In this document: positions 1-6,183 of the stretch, one piece after another
Layout of the letters: each line of letters begins with the position of its first letter
Position numbering within the stretch: the first letter of the stretch is position 1
Source: JBBTWO01 sp038062745
GTDB taxonomy: Bacteria; Patescibacteriota; Microgenomatia; UBA8517
Reading direction: 5' to 3'
DNA: 16,281 nt
Assembly (NCBI GenBank): GCA_038062745.1
Contig: JBBTWO010000077.1
Location: 1-16,281 of the forward strand
Notes under the pieces: model-generated
Database searches by the model: none
What the model saw: only the letters and a program-made list of their open reading frames with translations
Told to the model about the DNA's origin: nothing
Translations under genes and position numbers: made by a program

Positions 1-682
1 GAGCCATCATAGTGTGTTCTGCAGCCGCTCCAGGTATTCTTTCGTAGTCACGATAGACCGCAGGGTAGCCAATGTTTGTACCACCATCCATAGCGTTACC
101 CGTTGCATACCGCCAATCAAGTTTTGCGAGTAATTCAAAGGCGTCAACTTTCTTAGCGACATCGCCCGATGGTTTAATTCCACCTGGACAGTTCTTACAA
201 ATATTGTTGGCACCACCAACATGTAGGAATATTGGGAATTTAGCATACTCAGCCGCCCAATTAATGAAATATACTCTAGCACTTCTAACCGGACCGATTT
301 TAGTATCCTCTGCAGATACGCCACAATAAAAGACATTTAAAGTTCTGGTTATTCCACCCTCGGCAACAGCTTCATAAGTAATGTCAGCTTTGGAAATCCC
401 AGATTGAGGCCGAGAATCCTTGTGGTTTTCGATTACAGCTAAAAGTGGCCTTCTGTCTTCCCAAATCTTTCTTTCATCTTTAGTGTATTTTAAACCATTT
501 ATTGGACATTCTTCTGTTTTTGGCTGATTAAGGTTTATTCTTGATTTTGGACTAAGAGGTGTTCCACCATCACCCACTCCTTTGTTTAGATAGCTAAATG
601 CTCCCCAAGAGATGCCCGTTGAAATCAAAAATAGCCCCAAAAAGCTAAGTATTAGTGTTGTGGTTTTGCTAGTTAATTTCAT
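1..682 (-). CDS. DUF3048 domain-containing protein (YerB-like), 5' part, cut by the window start
   Basis: This is the first 227 codons of a minus-strand gene that starts with ATG at 680-682 and runs out of the window at base 1. The N-terminus has a short basic stretch (MKLTSK) and then about 22 hydrophobic residues, which reads as a signal anchor, so the rest should lie outside the membrane. The following region carries the DUF3048 hallmarks: RPLLAVIEN, SRPQSGISKADI, EAVAEGGITRTLNVF, IGPVRSARVYFINWA, FLHVGGA and a final EHTMM. Family members such as B. subtilis YerB are about 330-360 residues, so roughly a third is missing at the C-terminal end. The family's biochemical role is not established. 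The gene follows the DUF4446 gene at 1186-710 on the same strand with 27 bases between them, so the two may be co-transcribed. No Shine-Dalgarno sequence is visible before the ATG. The family call is strong; function is unknown. Confidence 0.88.
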   Translation of the reverse strand, partial: MKLTSKTTTLILSFLGLFLISTGISWGAFSYLNKGVGDGGTPLSPKSRINLNQPKTEECPINGLKYTKDERKIWEDRRPLLAVIENHKDSRPQSGISKADITYEAVAEGGITRTLNVFYCGVSAEDTKIGPVRSARVYFINWAAEYAKFPIFLHVGGANNICKNCPGGIKPSGDVAKKVDAFELLAKLDWRYATGNAMDGGTNIGYPAVYRDYERIPGAAAEHTMMA

Positions 683-709
683 ATGTTTTAAAAATTAATT
701 GTATCTTAT

Positions 710-1186
710 TTAAGACTTTGAAGCTAATTCTACAGCTCTTATCTCTTCACGAGAAAGCTCCTTGTTAGCTTTTCCTTCCTTTATTGATTTTATATAAAAT
801 CTTGTTCGATCGCGAGTATGTAAACCAGTTAGTACAAACCCATTTCCCACTCCATCAAGTACTGATAGTGAAAAACTATGATCCCCTCCAGTATCGTTGA
901 AAGGATTATACCTGACAAGCCCCAATTTTTGGATATGGTTTAGTCCTTCCCTCTTAAGAATATCAATCTGGTTAAAAATATTTTTAATATCTTTTTGGTT
1001 TTTAGTTTCAGAAGACAATACTTCTTCTAAAATTTTTCTTAAATCAGCATCTTTTGTCTTACCTAAGAGTTTTTTATAGTGATTTACTGATTGAAAAAGA
1101 AAAAAACTTAAAACAATTAACCAAACAATAGTGACCGCAAGCAAACCAATTGTTGTATTAAATAACATTTTATAACCTGGAGTCAT
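710..1186 (-). CDS. DUF4446 family protein
   Basis: A 158-residue protein with one N-terminal membrane segment (about residues 10-33), a charged, probably coiled-coil stretch (about 36-80), and a C-terminal domain with the DUF4446 signature: VRYNPFNDTGGDHSFSLSVL, then GNGFVLTGLHTRDRTRFYIK, then a LSREEIRAVELA tail. The protein is therefore probably membrane-anchored with its domain in the cytoplasm. The function of the family is unknown. ATG at 1186 gives the longest reading; an ATG at 1168 (MLFNTT) is an alternative that still keeps the membrane segment. Neither has a clear ribosome binding site. The DUF3048 gene follows closely on the same strand. The family assignment rests on the conserved C-terminal half, which is well matched over its whole length. 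Confidence 0.85.
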   Translation of the reverse strand: MTPGYKMLFNTTIGLLAVTIVWLIVLSFFLFQSVNHYKKLLGKTKDADLRKILEEVLSSETKNQKDIKNIFNQIDILKREGLNHIQKLGLVRYNPFNDTGGDHSFSLSVLDGVGNGFVLTGLHTRDRTRFYIKSIKEGKANKELSREEIRAVELASKS

Positions 1187-1291
1187 TGTATTAACTAAAC
1201 ACCATGTAAGTCAATCAGGCTTGAAGCTGTCAAGAGGGGAAAATATTTTCACGAAATTTTAATAATCTTAAGTATAAAACTAACCAAAAAC

Positions 1292-1305
1292 GCCAATATA
1301 TTGGC
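1292..1305. promoter_or_regulatory. 14-bp perfect palindrome, possible operator
   Basis: GCCAATATATTGGC is a perfect self-complementary 14-mer in the 278-base gap between the divergent DUF4446 gene (minus) and DUF5679 gene (plus). Its position between divergent genes fits a dimeric repressor site. No regulator gene is adjacent, so this is only a candidate. Confidence 0.3.
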
Positions 1306-1392
1306 ATAACATTGTTATTTCAGCCTGGAAAAACAAACTACTACAGGCTAAGTGAATACGCATTTGAAGCTAGTCAAAGCTCCAGGCAATGA

Positions 1393-1398
1393 TATACT
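1393..1398 (+). promoter_or_regulatory. Candidate -10 box for the DUF5679 gene
   Basis: TATACT lies 66 bases before the DUF5679 start, with upstream GA. No good -35 hexamer sits at 16-18 bases; TTGAAG at 1364-1369 is too far away (23-base spacer). If used, this promoter would give a leader of about 60 bases that carries the 1408-1436 hairpin and the strong ribosome binding site. Confidence 0.35.
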
Positions 1399-1407
1399 AT
1401 TTCCAAA

Positions 1408-1436
1408 TTTTAACTTGAATAAATTCAAGGTTAAAA
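1408..1436 (+). promoter_or_regulatory. Leader hairpin upstream of the DUF5679 gene
   Basis: TTTTAAC-TTGAA (1408-1419) pairs with TTCAA-G-GTTAAAA (1424-1436) around a four-base loop, with one bulged G. The hairpin ends 10 bases before the GGAGG ribosome binding site at 1447-1451. It could stabilise the mRNA or influence translation. It is not followed by a T tract, so it is not an intrinsic terminator. Confidence 0.4.
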
Positions 1437-1464
1437 ATTATCGAAAGGAGGTGACTTAAATAAT

Positions 1465-1602
1465 ATGTACTGTGTTAAATGTAGAGCAAAAAGAGAAGGA
1501 AAAGACCTTCAAGAAGTAACCATGAAGAATGGTAAACCCGCAATGAAAGGTGTTTGTGAAGTTTGCGGAACAACAATGTTCAGAATTGGTGGAAAAAAAT
1601 AA
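1465..1602 (+). CDS. DUF5679 small zinc-ribbon protein
   Basis: A 45-residue protein that begins MYCVKCRAKREGKD and ends GTTMFRIGGKK. It has two CxxC pairs, Cys3/Cys6 and Cys31/Cys34, spaced as a single zinc ribbon, with a conserved GKPAMKGVC core between them. This matches the DUF5679 family of tiny proteins often found in CPR genomes. The role is unknown; a zinc ribbon of this size usually binds nucleic acid or a protein partner. The start is fixed by the best ribosome binding site in the window: AAAGGAGGTGA at 1444-1454, 10 bases before the ATG. Most other genes here lack any such site, so this one may be translated at a high level. It lies upstream of nth on the same strand, with a hairpin between them. 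Confidence 0.85.
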   Translation: MYCVKCRAKREGKDLQEVTMKNGKPAMKGVCEVCGTTMFRIGGKK

Positions 1603-1621
1603 ACCAATTTTGAAACAAGAA

Positions 1622-1651
1622 GCAAAGGGCACCCCGTAAGGGGCTCTTTGC
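1622..1651 (+). terminator. Hairpin after the DUF5679 gene, possible terminator or processing site
   Basis: GCAAAGGG (1622-1629) and CCCC (1632-1635) pair with GGGG (1640-1643) and CTCTTTGC (1644-1651) around GTAA, with a two-base bulge. This is a stable GC-rich stem 19 bases after the DUF5679 stop. No T run follows on either strand, so intrinsic termination is doubtful. It may protect the 3' end of the short message or separate it from nth. Confidence 0.4.
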
Positions 1652-1680
1652 GTATCAAGAAAAATAGCTTTAAATGTTTT

Positions 1681-2286
1681 ATGCACAATTTGCAAAAGGT
1701 TTTTAATTGTTTCAGTGATAATTACACAACTGTTCCCTTAGAAGTATTTGGATCAGATGCATATAAAACTTTAATTTCCACTCTTCTTTCAGCTAGAACC
1801 AATGACAATATAACTCTTAAAGTGTGTCAAGAAAAGTTGTTTGTAAAAGCCCCCAATATCCGAAGTTTAAACAATTTAAGTAAAATAGAAATATCCAAAT
1901 TAATTTATCCAGTTGGATTTTACAAAACAAAAGCAAAACATCTTAAATTGTTAGCCAACAAAATACTAATCGACTTTGACGGCAAAGTTCCAAACACGGC
2001 AGAAGATCTTATGTCGCTTGCGGGTGTTGGCAGGAAAACTGCTAATTTAGTTTTAAACAGAGCTTTTGGAATTCCTGCAATTGCAGTCGATACTCACGTC
2101 CACAGAATTTGTAACACTCTTGGTTGGGTGAAGACAAAAACACCCCAAGAAACCGAACTCAAATTAAATAAAATAATTCCTAAAAAATACTGGAGTCAAA
2201 TGAACAAATTATTTGTTTCAATAGGCAGACAATATAGATCTCAAAAACAATTGGAGGAATTTTTAAAGAAATATAAACTTATTTAA
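1681..2286 (+). CDS. nth: Endonuclease III-like DNA glycosylase/AP lyase without the iron-sulfur cluster motif
   Basis: A 201-residue base-excision repair enzyme of the HhH-GPD superfamily, which removes oxidised pyrimidines and cleaves the abasic site. Visible hallmarks are LISTLLSARTND, the helix-hairpin-helix LAGVGRKTANLVL with the catalytic Lys at about residue 119, and AVDTHVHRICNTLGW with the catalytic Asp at about residue 137. These positions closely match Lys120 and Asp138 of the E. coli enzyme. The usual C-terminal cluster motif (C-x6-C-x2-C-x5-C) is absent: after VSIGRQYRSQKQLEEF the protein ends in LKKYKLI with no cysteine. A TTG at 1648 would add 11 residues, but it lies inside the upstream hairpin, so the ATG at 1681 is preferred. 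The stop overlaps the stop of the converging gene by three bases. Confidence 0.88.
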   Translation: MHNLQKVFNCFSDNYTTVPLEVFGSDAYKTLISTLLSARTNDNITLKVCQEKLFVKAPNIRSLNNLSKIEISKLIYPVGFYKTKAKHLKLLANKILIDFDGKVPNTAEDLMSLAGVGRKTANLVLNRAFGIPAIAVDTHVHRICNTLGWVKTKTPQETELKLNKIIPKKYWSQMNKLFVSIGRQYRSQKQLEEFLKKYKLI

Positions 2287-2684
2287 TCTCCTAAAGTAAC
2301 TTGACCCCAAGTATATAAGAAAGTGATAACAACTATTCTGGAGATGCTACCTTCTTTATTTTTGTCTTCATGATAGCTAAATAAATTTATTGGCTTTTTG
2401 AACTTCTCTACTACTCTTTGAAAAAAGAATTTATTTTTTTCCAATCTTTCTTTTATTTTAAGAATGTTTTCAGTGGTAGTGGTTAATTGAAGACTACTAG
2501 AATTATCCTTCATTGCATCGTTAACTTTATATGCAATTATACGAGTATCTTTATTCAGTACATATTCAGCCGTATTTTTAGTGCCTCTAAATTTTTTTAA
2601 CTTTAATATGTCAACGAACACTTTGTCAGCAGAATCAATATCGGGAACATCAATGTTAATCCAGGTAATTAAGTATTTAGCCAT
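2283..2684 (-). CDS. Hypothetical protein, downstream of dtd
   Basis: A 133-residue protein that I do not recognise. It begins MAKYLITWINIDVPDID and alternates short beta-like and helical stretches; a charged helix-prone part (about 74-98) is rich in Lys and Glu. There is no signal peptide or clear membrane segment, although the C-terminal RIVVITFLYTWGQVTL is hydrophobic. The beginning recalls the first strand of small alpha-beta (ferredoxin-like or vicinal-oxygen-chelate) folds, but no metal-binding pattern can be seen, so I assign no function. It starts 7 bases after the dtd stop on the same strand and is probably co-transcribed with dtd. The stop overlaps the nth stop from the other strand. 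Confidence 0.7.
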   Translation of the reverse strand: MAKYLITWINIDVPDIDSADKVFVDILKLKKFRGTKNTAEYVLNKDTRIIAYKVNDAMKDNSSSLQLTTTTENILKIKERLEKNKFFFQRVVEKFKKPINLFSYHEDKNKEGSISRIVVITFLYTWGQVTLGD

Positions 2685-2691
2685 ATGTGTT

Positions 2692-3123
2692 CTATATTGT
2701 TATTGTAACCGGTCCATCTAAAATTGTCTCGATTATCATATATTCTCCAAATCTTCCAGTTTCTACGCTTATTCCATCTTTTCGCAAGGTCTCCACAAAA
2801 TACTCGTAAATCTGTCTTGCCTTTGTTGGCTCTTCAGCCTTAATAAAAGATGGTCTATTTCCGGTTTTGGTGTCGGCATAGAGAGTGAATTGTGATACTG
2901 CAAGAACTTCTCCACTGACATCTTTAATTGACAGGTTCATTTTGTCGTTTTCATCAGACATAATCCTCAATTTTGACACTTTTATTGCAAATTCAGCAGC
3001 TTGCTCCAGAATATCTCCAATTCCAACTCCAACCAAAATAAACAGCCCCTTATCAATTTTACCCACGGTTTCCCCAGAAACTGAGACTGAAGCGCTTTTA
3101 ACCCTTTGGATTACAAGTTTCAT
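2692..3123 (-). CDS. dtd: D-aminoacyl-tRNA deacylase
   Basis: A 143-residue cytosolic enzyme that hydrolyses D-amino acids, and glycine wrongly attached to tRNA-Ala, from tRNA, protecting translation from mischarged tRNA. The family core is clear: MKLVIQRVKSASVSV at the start, GLFILVGVG, the catalytic loop AVSQFTLYADTKTGNRPSF, and the C-terminal GPVT of the Gly-Pro chirality-checking motif. The start is taken at 3123 because MKxViQRV is the standard family N-terminus; an ATG four codons upstream (3135) lies within a TG-C-TAAAAT extended -10 box at 3134-3139. That box would start transcription just before the ATG at 3123. It is followed closely by the unknown gene at 2684 and is divergent from rnpB. 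Confidence 0.93.
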   Translation of the reverse strand: MKLVIQRVKSASVSVSGETVGKIDKGLFILVGVGIGDILEQAAEFAIKVSKLRIMSDENDKMNLSIKDVSGEVLAVSQFTLYADTKTGNRPSFIKAEEPTKARQIYEYFVETLRKDGISVETGRFGEYMIIETILDGPVTITI

Positions 3124-3133
3124 AGACAGGCTC

Positions 3134-3142
3134 ATTTTAGCA
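3134..3142 (-). promoter_or_regulatory. Extended -10 promoter for dtd
   Basis: On the minus strand this reads TGCTAAAAT, an extended -10 (TG-N-TAAAAT), ending 10 bases before the dtd ATG at 3123. No strong -35 is visible, as is common for extended -10 promoters. It implies a leader of only a few bases. Confidence 0.45.
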
Positions 3143-3172
3143 CACTTCGTGGCTAAACTTGCATTGGCAGGG

Positions 3173-3178
3173 TATAAT
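3173..3178 (+). promoter_or_regulatory. -10 box of the rnpB promoter
   Basis: A consensus TATAAT lies 4 bases before the first paired base of rnpB (3183). A start near 3184 agrees with the 5' end predicted from the P1 helix. The -35 region is weak (TGGCTA at 3150-3155, 17-base spacer). Confidence 0.65.
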
Positions 3179-3182
3179 AGAC

Positions 3183-3473
3183 ATACTCTGGATGGAGGGT
3201 AATTACTCTACCCGTTAAGGATAGAGAGGAAAGTCCAGGCAGCAGATAGACAGGCTGGTAGCCGTAAGGCTACACGCGTAAGCGCTAGTCAGAGCAACAG
3301 AGACTATGTCGGCTGTTTAACTCTAAAGGTTAAAACGCACGAGTGAAAAGGGCAATCCTCGCCGCTGCAACCTCCGATCAGGAAAGGGTGTCTACCCCGT
3401 TTGTATCCTAAAGTGAGGGCTTAGATAGATTATTACCGAGAAACAAAACTTGGCTTACTACCATCCAGAGTAT
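3183..3473 (+). ncRNA. rnpB: RNase P RNA (catalytic subunit of ribonuclease P)
   Basis: This RNA cleaves the 5' leader from precursor tRNAs. The universal 5' core GAGGAAAGTCCAGGC (3226-3240) and the 3' core AGATAGATTATTACCGAGAA (3424-3443), then ACAAAACTTGGCTTAC, are plain, as is CAGAGCAACAGAGA (P8/P9 region). The P1 helix defines the ends: ATACTCTGGATGG (3183-3195) is exactly complementary to CCATCCAGAGTAT (3461-3473). At about 291 bases the RNA is shorter than the 350-400 of most bacteria. The P15-P17 region seems reduced to a small stem (GGG...CCC around 3386-3399) inside AGGA/TCCT, and I see no GGU in the 3' side of its loop. A TATAAT box precedes it and a rho-independent terminator follows. 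Confidence 0.93.
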
Positions 3474-3478
3474 AAAAT

Positions 3479-3507
3479 GGCTCGCATTGTTAAGTGCGGG
3501 CCTTTTT
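3479..3507 (+). terminator. Rho-independent terminator of rnpB
   Basis: GGCTCGCA (3479-3486) pairs with TGCGGGCC (3495-3502) through eight base pairs, one of them T-G, around an eight-base loop, and five T residues follow at once (3503-3507). It stands 5 bases after the end of the P1 helix. It also lies just past the stop of the converging AI-2E gene (3518) and may partly stop that transcript, although the minus-strand T run is poor. Confidence 0.88.
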
Positions 3508-3517
3508 AGTGGAAAAA

Positions 3518-4489
3518 CTACTTAGTAAACCTTGAGTGAAGAAGAGACTCAATGGAAATTACAACCGGAACAGAAAGAATAGCTCCCGCCACTCCTGCCA
3601 ACTCAAATCCAACAATAATGGAGATTAAAGTTACCACCGGACTCAAGCCGACTGACTTTTTCATAATGTTTGGGACAAAGACATAATTCTCAACTTGCTG
3701 AATCAAAAATGCCAATGCACCAGCTGCTACTCCACTCCAAGGAGATACACTAAAACCAACCAACACTGCTGGAATAGCTGCAATAATGGGTCCAAGCATC
3801 GGAACTATTTCCAAAAATGCCGCTAATATTGCGAGTGGCAAAGCATATGGAACACCAATTAACAACAATCCAACATACATTGATAATCCCACCATCAACA
3901 TTAGTAGTATTTGACCTCTCGCCCAACCACCTAGTCTTATTTCTAATTCCCTCAAAGTGGTCTTAAAAGCTAGAGCTTTTTGTTCGCCGAAGAAGTTTTC
4001 TATTTCCTTCTCCATGTTTGGCCAACCTATCACCAGATACAAAGAAATTATTATTATTGTAAGTATCGTTAAGGTATTCGAAAAAATAGACACTACAAAA
4101 CCAACCAACTGTTGAGGAACATGGGACAATTGATTAGTTAATTCCTGAGCAAATGTTTGATTAAGATTTAGCGGCAACTGAACATTAGAAACAAAGCCTG
4201 GCAAACTAGAAGCAAATCCAGTAGTTTGTTCAATTAATCCCGGAATGAGTTCAGAGACACTCAACCCCAACAAACCCATAAGCAATAAATATATTACTAC
4301 TGCCGAAATTGCCCTTGGCACCTTGTACTTGGATAGTTTTGTTACTAGAGGATTAAGAATTAAAGTTATGAGCAAAGCCACAAAAATTTGTAGAATTATG
4401 TCGCGAATCGAAAACAGCAGCCAGAGAACAATTCCAAATACGGCGGCGAAAATTATTGTTCTGTGGGAGATTTCTATTTTTCTTGGCAT
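3518..4489 (-). CDS. AI-2E family transporter (PerM/TqsA-like membrane protein)
   Basis: A 323-residue integral membrane protein of the AI-2E transporter family (formerly UPF0118). There are two or three hydrophobic helices in the first 80 residues, a central loop (about 85-130), a helix at about 135-160, and a C-terminal bundle. Family motifs are visible: LGGWARGQILLM near 186, EIVPMLGPIIAAIPAVLVG near 227, QQVENYVFVPNIMKKSVGLSP near 263, and GVAGAILSVPVVISI near 299. Members have been linked to autoinducer-2 export, Na+/H+ exchange and general permease roles, so the substrate here is unknown; a quorum-sensing role should not be assumed. It starts 2 bases after the miaA stop and is the last gene of a five-gene minus-strand run. 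Confidence 0.9.
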   Translation of the reverse strand: MPRKIEISHRTIIFAAVFGIVLWLLFSIRDIILQIFVALLITLILNPLVTKLSKYKVPRAISAVVIYLLLMGLLGLSVSELIPGLIEQTTGFASSLPGFVSNVQLPLNLNQTFAQELTNQLSHVPQQLVGFVVSIFSNTLTILTIIIISLYLVIGWPNMEKEIENFFGEQKALAFKTTLRELEIRLGGWARGQILLMLMVGLSMYVGLLLIGVPYALPLAILAAFLEIVPMLGPIIAAIPAVLVGFSVSPWSGVAAGALAFLIQQVENYVFVPNIMKKSVGLSPVVTLISIIVGFELAGVAGAILSVPVVISIESLLHSRFTK

Positions 4490-4491
4490 TC

Positions 4492-5385
4492 TTAGCTAGC
4501 GTACCATTTTTTGACCATCTTTTCCAGCTTTTCTTGGTAATTTAAACCTGAAACATCGAACCAAAAAATCCGTTTGTCTTTTTTGAACCAGACCATCTGG
4601 CGCTTAACATAAGCTATTTCATTTTGAACCCATTCTTTCAGCACCTCCTTAACTTCTTTAGTATCGGCAAAGTAATCTTTCCATTCTTTGTAACCCATGG
4701 AGCTCATGGATTGATCATCCCAGGTTACGCCGTCTTTCAGGAGGTTTTTTATTTCTTCAACAATACCTTGTTTGAATCTTTCTTGCACTCTTTTTTCAAT
4801 TTGGTTTTTAACCAATTCTTGGGGTCTGGTTAAGCCAATAAATAAACTGTCATATTTTGGTTTATTTCTCTGGGTAATCTTGACTCCTGATTCCGCTACT
4901 TCGATTGCTCGAACTAAGCGTCTGGGGTTTACCCTATCAGATTGGTTCATGCTGGCAGCTTTTAGGGAATCAAATTGAGCAAGAATATCAAATAACTCTG
5001 GTGGTGTTTTGCCTTCTAAAGTTGCCCTTAAGTTTAAGTTGGGGGCAATACTGGCTGTCCCAATTCCATCAACAATAGATTTAATATACAAACCAGTTCC
5101 CCCAGTAAGGATAGGTAGTTTGTTTCTGTTTGAAATATCCTCAATTACATTATTAATAATATTTTCATATTCTGAAACACTAAATTTTTGCTTAGGATCT
5201 ACTAAGTCATATCCCCATATTTTTATTCCCTGTGGCAAGTCTTTTCCTGTTCCAATATTCAGCTCCTTATAGACTTGCCTGGAATCAGCAGAAACAATTT
5301 CACCATTAAATTTCTTTGCCAGTGTTAGTGCCAAATTAGTCTTGCCAGTTCCTGTTGGGCCACATACAATAAGAAGTTTTTGCAT
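4492..5385 (-). CDS. miaA: tRNA dimethylallyltransferase
   Basis: A 297-residue enzyme that adds a dimethylallyl group to N6 of adenosine 37 in tRNAs reading codons beginning with U. The P-loop GPTGTGKT is at residues 9-16, followed by SADSRQVYKELNIGTGK (about 32-48) with the catalytic Asp, TGGTGLYIKSI, NPRRLVRAIEV, GLTRPQELV, MSSMGYKEW and YVKRQMVWFKKD. Length and motif order are normal for the family. The ATG at 5385 follows the ABC permease stop at 5395 by 9 bases, so the gene is probably read with the exporter operon. That is likely shared transcription rather than a shared pathway. The catalytic and substrate-tunnel motifs look complete. Confidence 0.95.
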   Translation of the reverse strand: MQKLLIVCGPTGTGKTNLALTLAKKFNGEIVSADSRQVYKELNIGTGKDLPQGIKIWGYDLVDPKQKFSVSEYENIINNVIEDISNRNKLPILTGGTGLYIKSIVDGIGTASIAPNLNLRATLEGKTPPELFDILAQFDSLKAASMNQSDRVNPRRLVRAIEVAESGVKITQRNKPKYDSLFIGLTRPQELVKNQIEKRVQERFKQGIVEEIKNLLKDGVTWDDQSMSSMGYKEWKDYFADTKEVKEVLKEWVQNEIAYVKRQMVWFKKDKRIFWFDVSGLNYQEKLEKMVKKWYAS

Positions 5386-5394
5386 TTTTTTTAT

Positions 5395-6183
5395 TTAACT
5401 ACTTGCACTAGTGTAATGTTTCAATGAATACTTCCAAAATCTTAATGACAAGAACATAAAGACAAAACCAAGCAAGAGTGACACAATAACAGTTTGAACA
5501 TTAAGTATTCCAATAAGTCCCTTTGCAGGGATACTAAACATAACACCAACAGGTAAAACAAACAACAAAATTCCTTTAAGTGGCTGCTTATAAATGTCAA
5601 TTGGGAACTTCCCCAAAGAAGTAATATCCCGATAAATCATAATTGTGTGATCTATTTCTAAGGTTAAAATCCCCAATCCCAAAACAAAAATATGGAAGGC
5701 AGTAGCAATTAGAAAACCATTAGTTGCCAAGACAAACCATAAGGCAGCTTCACCTAGTGAGGGATGCAATCTCAACCCAACAGTTATTAGTGAAAAGACA
5801 ATCACTGGCAAAAAGGCAAAATCGATAACATCTGCTCCAGTTGCCAGAGATTTGAATAAAGCACTAAACGGTTTGGAAAGAATTAAATCAAATGAACCAC
5901 TAACCACTTGGGGCCTAAATCGATAAACTTCTCTAAACAGACATTGAGCAAATGTATCTATGAAGTAAAAGGTTAAAAAGAAAAATAAAGTTTCATCTAA
6001 GCTATATCCAGCTAAATTTTTGGTTCCTTTAAGTAAAAATATTATGAACAAATATAAAAAACCAAACCTGAAAATTTTTCCAAAAAAGAAAATGAAAAAA
6101 CCCAACCTCTGAGATAGGACACTCAAAAAAGAAGCTTTTGTCAGCTTTAACCAAATCTTAAAATAATAATTTATCCTGCTCAT
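5395..6183 (-). CDS. ABC-2 type permease (COG3694/COG4587-like), second subunit
   Basis: A 262-residue membrane subunit of an ABC exporter. It has about six hydrophobic segments, with a basic N-terminus (MSRINYYFKIWLKLTKASF) before the first. The motif FREVYRFRPQVVSGSFDLILSKPFSALFKSL in the second cytoplasmic stretch is typical of the ABC2_membrane_6 type, where it forms the coupling region contacting the ATPase. It directly abuts the other permease: its ATG (6183-6181) follows the stop codon (6186-6184) with no gap, so translation is probably coupled. Together with the ATPase and first permease it forms a full heterodimeric exporter. The substrate is unknown; relatives have been named after daunorubicin export without direct evidence. 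Confidence 0.85.
   Translation of the reverse strand: MSRINYYFKIWLKLTKASFLSVLSQRLGFFIFFFGKIFRFGFLYLFIIFLLKGTKNLAGYSLDETLFFFLTFYFIDTFAQCLFREVYRFRPQVVSGSFDLILSKPFSALFKSLATGADVIDFAFLPVIVFSLITVGLRLHPSLGEAALWFVLATNGFLIATAFHIFVLGLGILTLEIDHTIMIYRDITSLGKFPIDIYKQPLKGILLFVLPVGVMFSIPAKGLIGILNVQTVIVSLLLGFVFMFLSLRFWKYSLKHYTSASS

Noticed and set aside
1648..1680. TTG at 1648 as the start of nth
   Set aside because: It falls inside the GC-rich hairpin at 1622-1651; the ATG at 1681 places the catalytic Lys and Asp at almost the same numbers as in E. coli Nth.
2283..2684. Glyoxalase/VOC-type annotation for the 133-residue protein
   Set aside because: The length and the first strand would fit, but no metal-binding His/Glu pattern or VOC motif can be seen.
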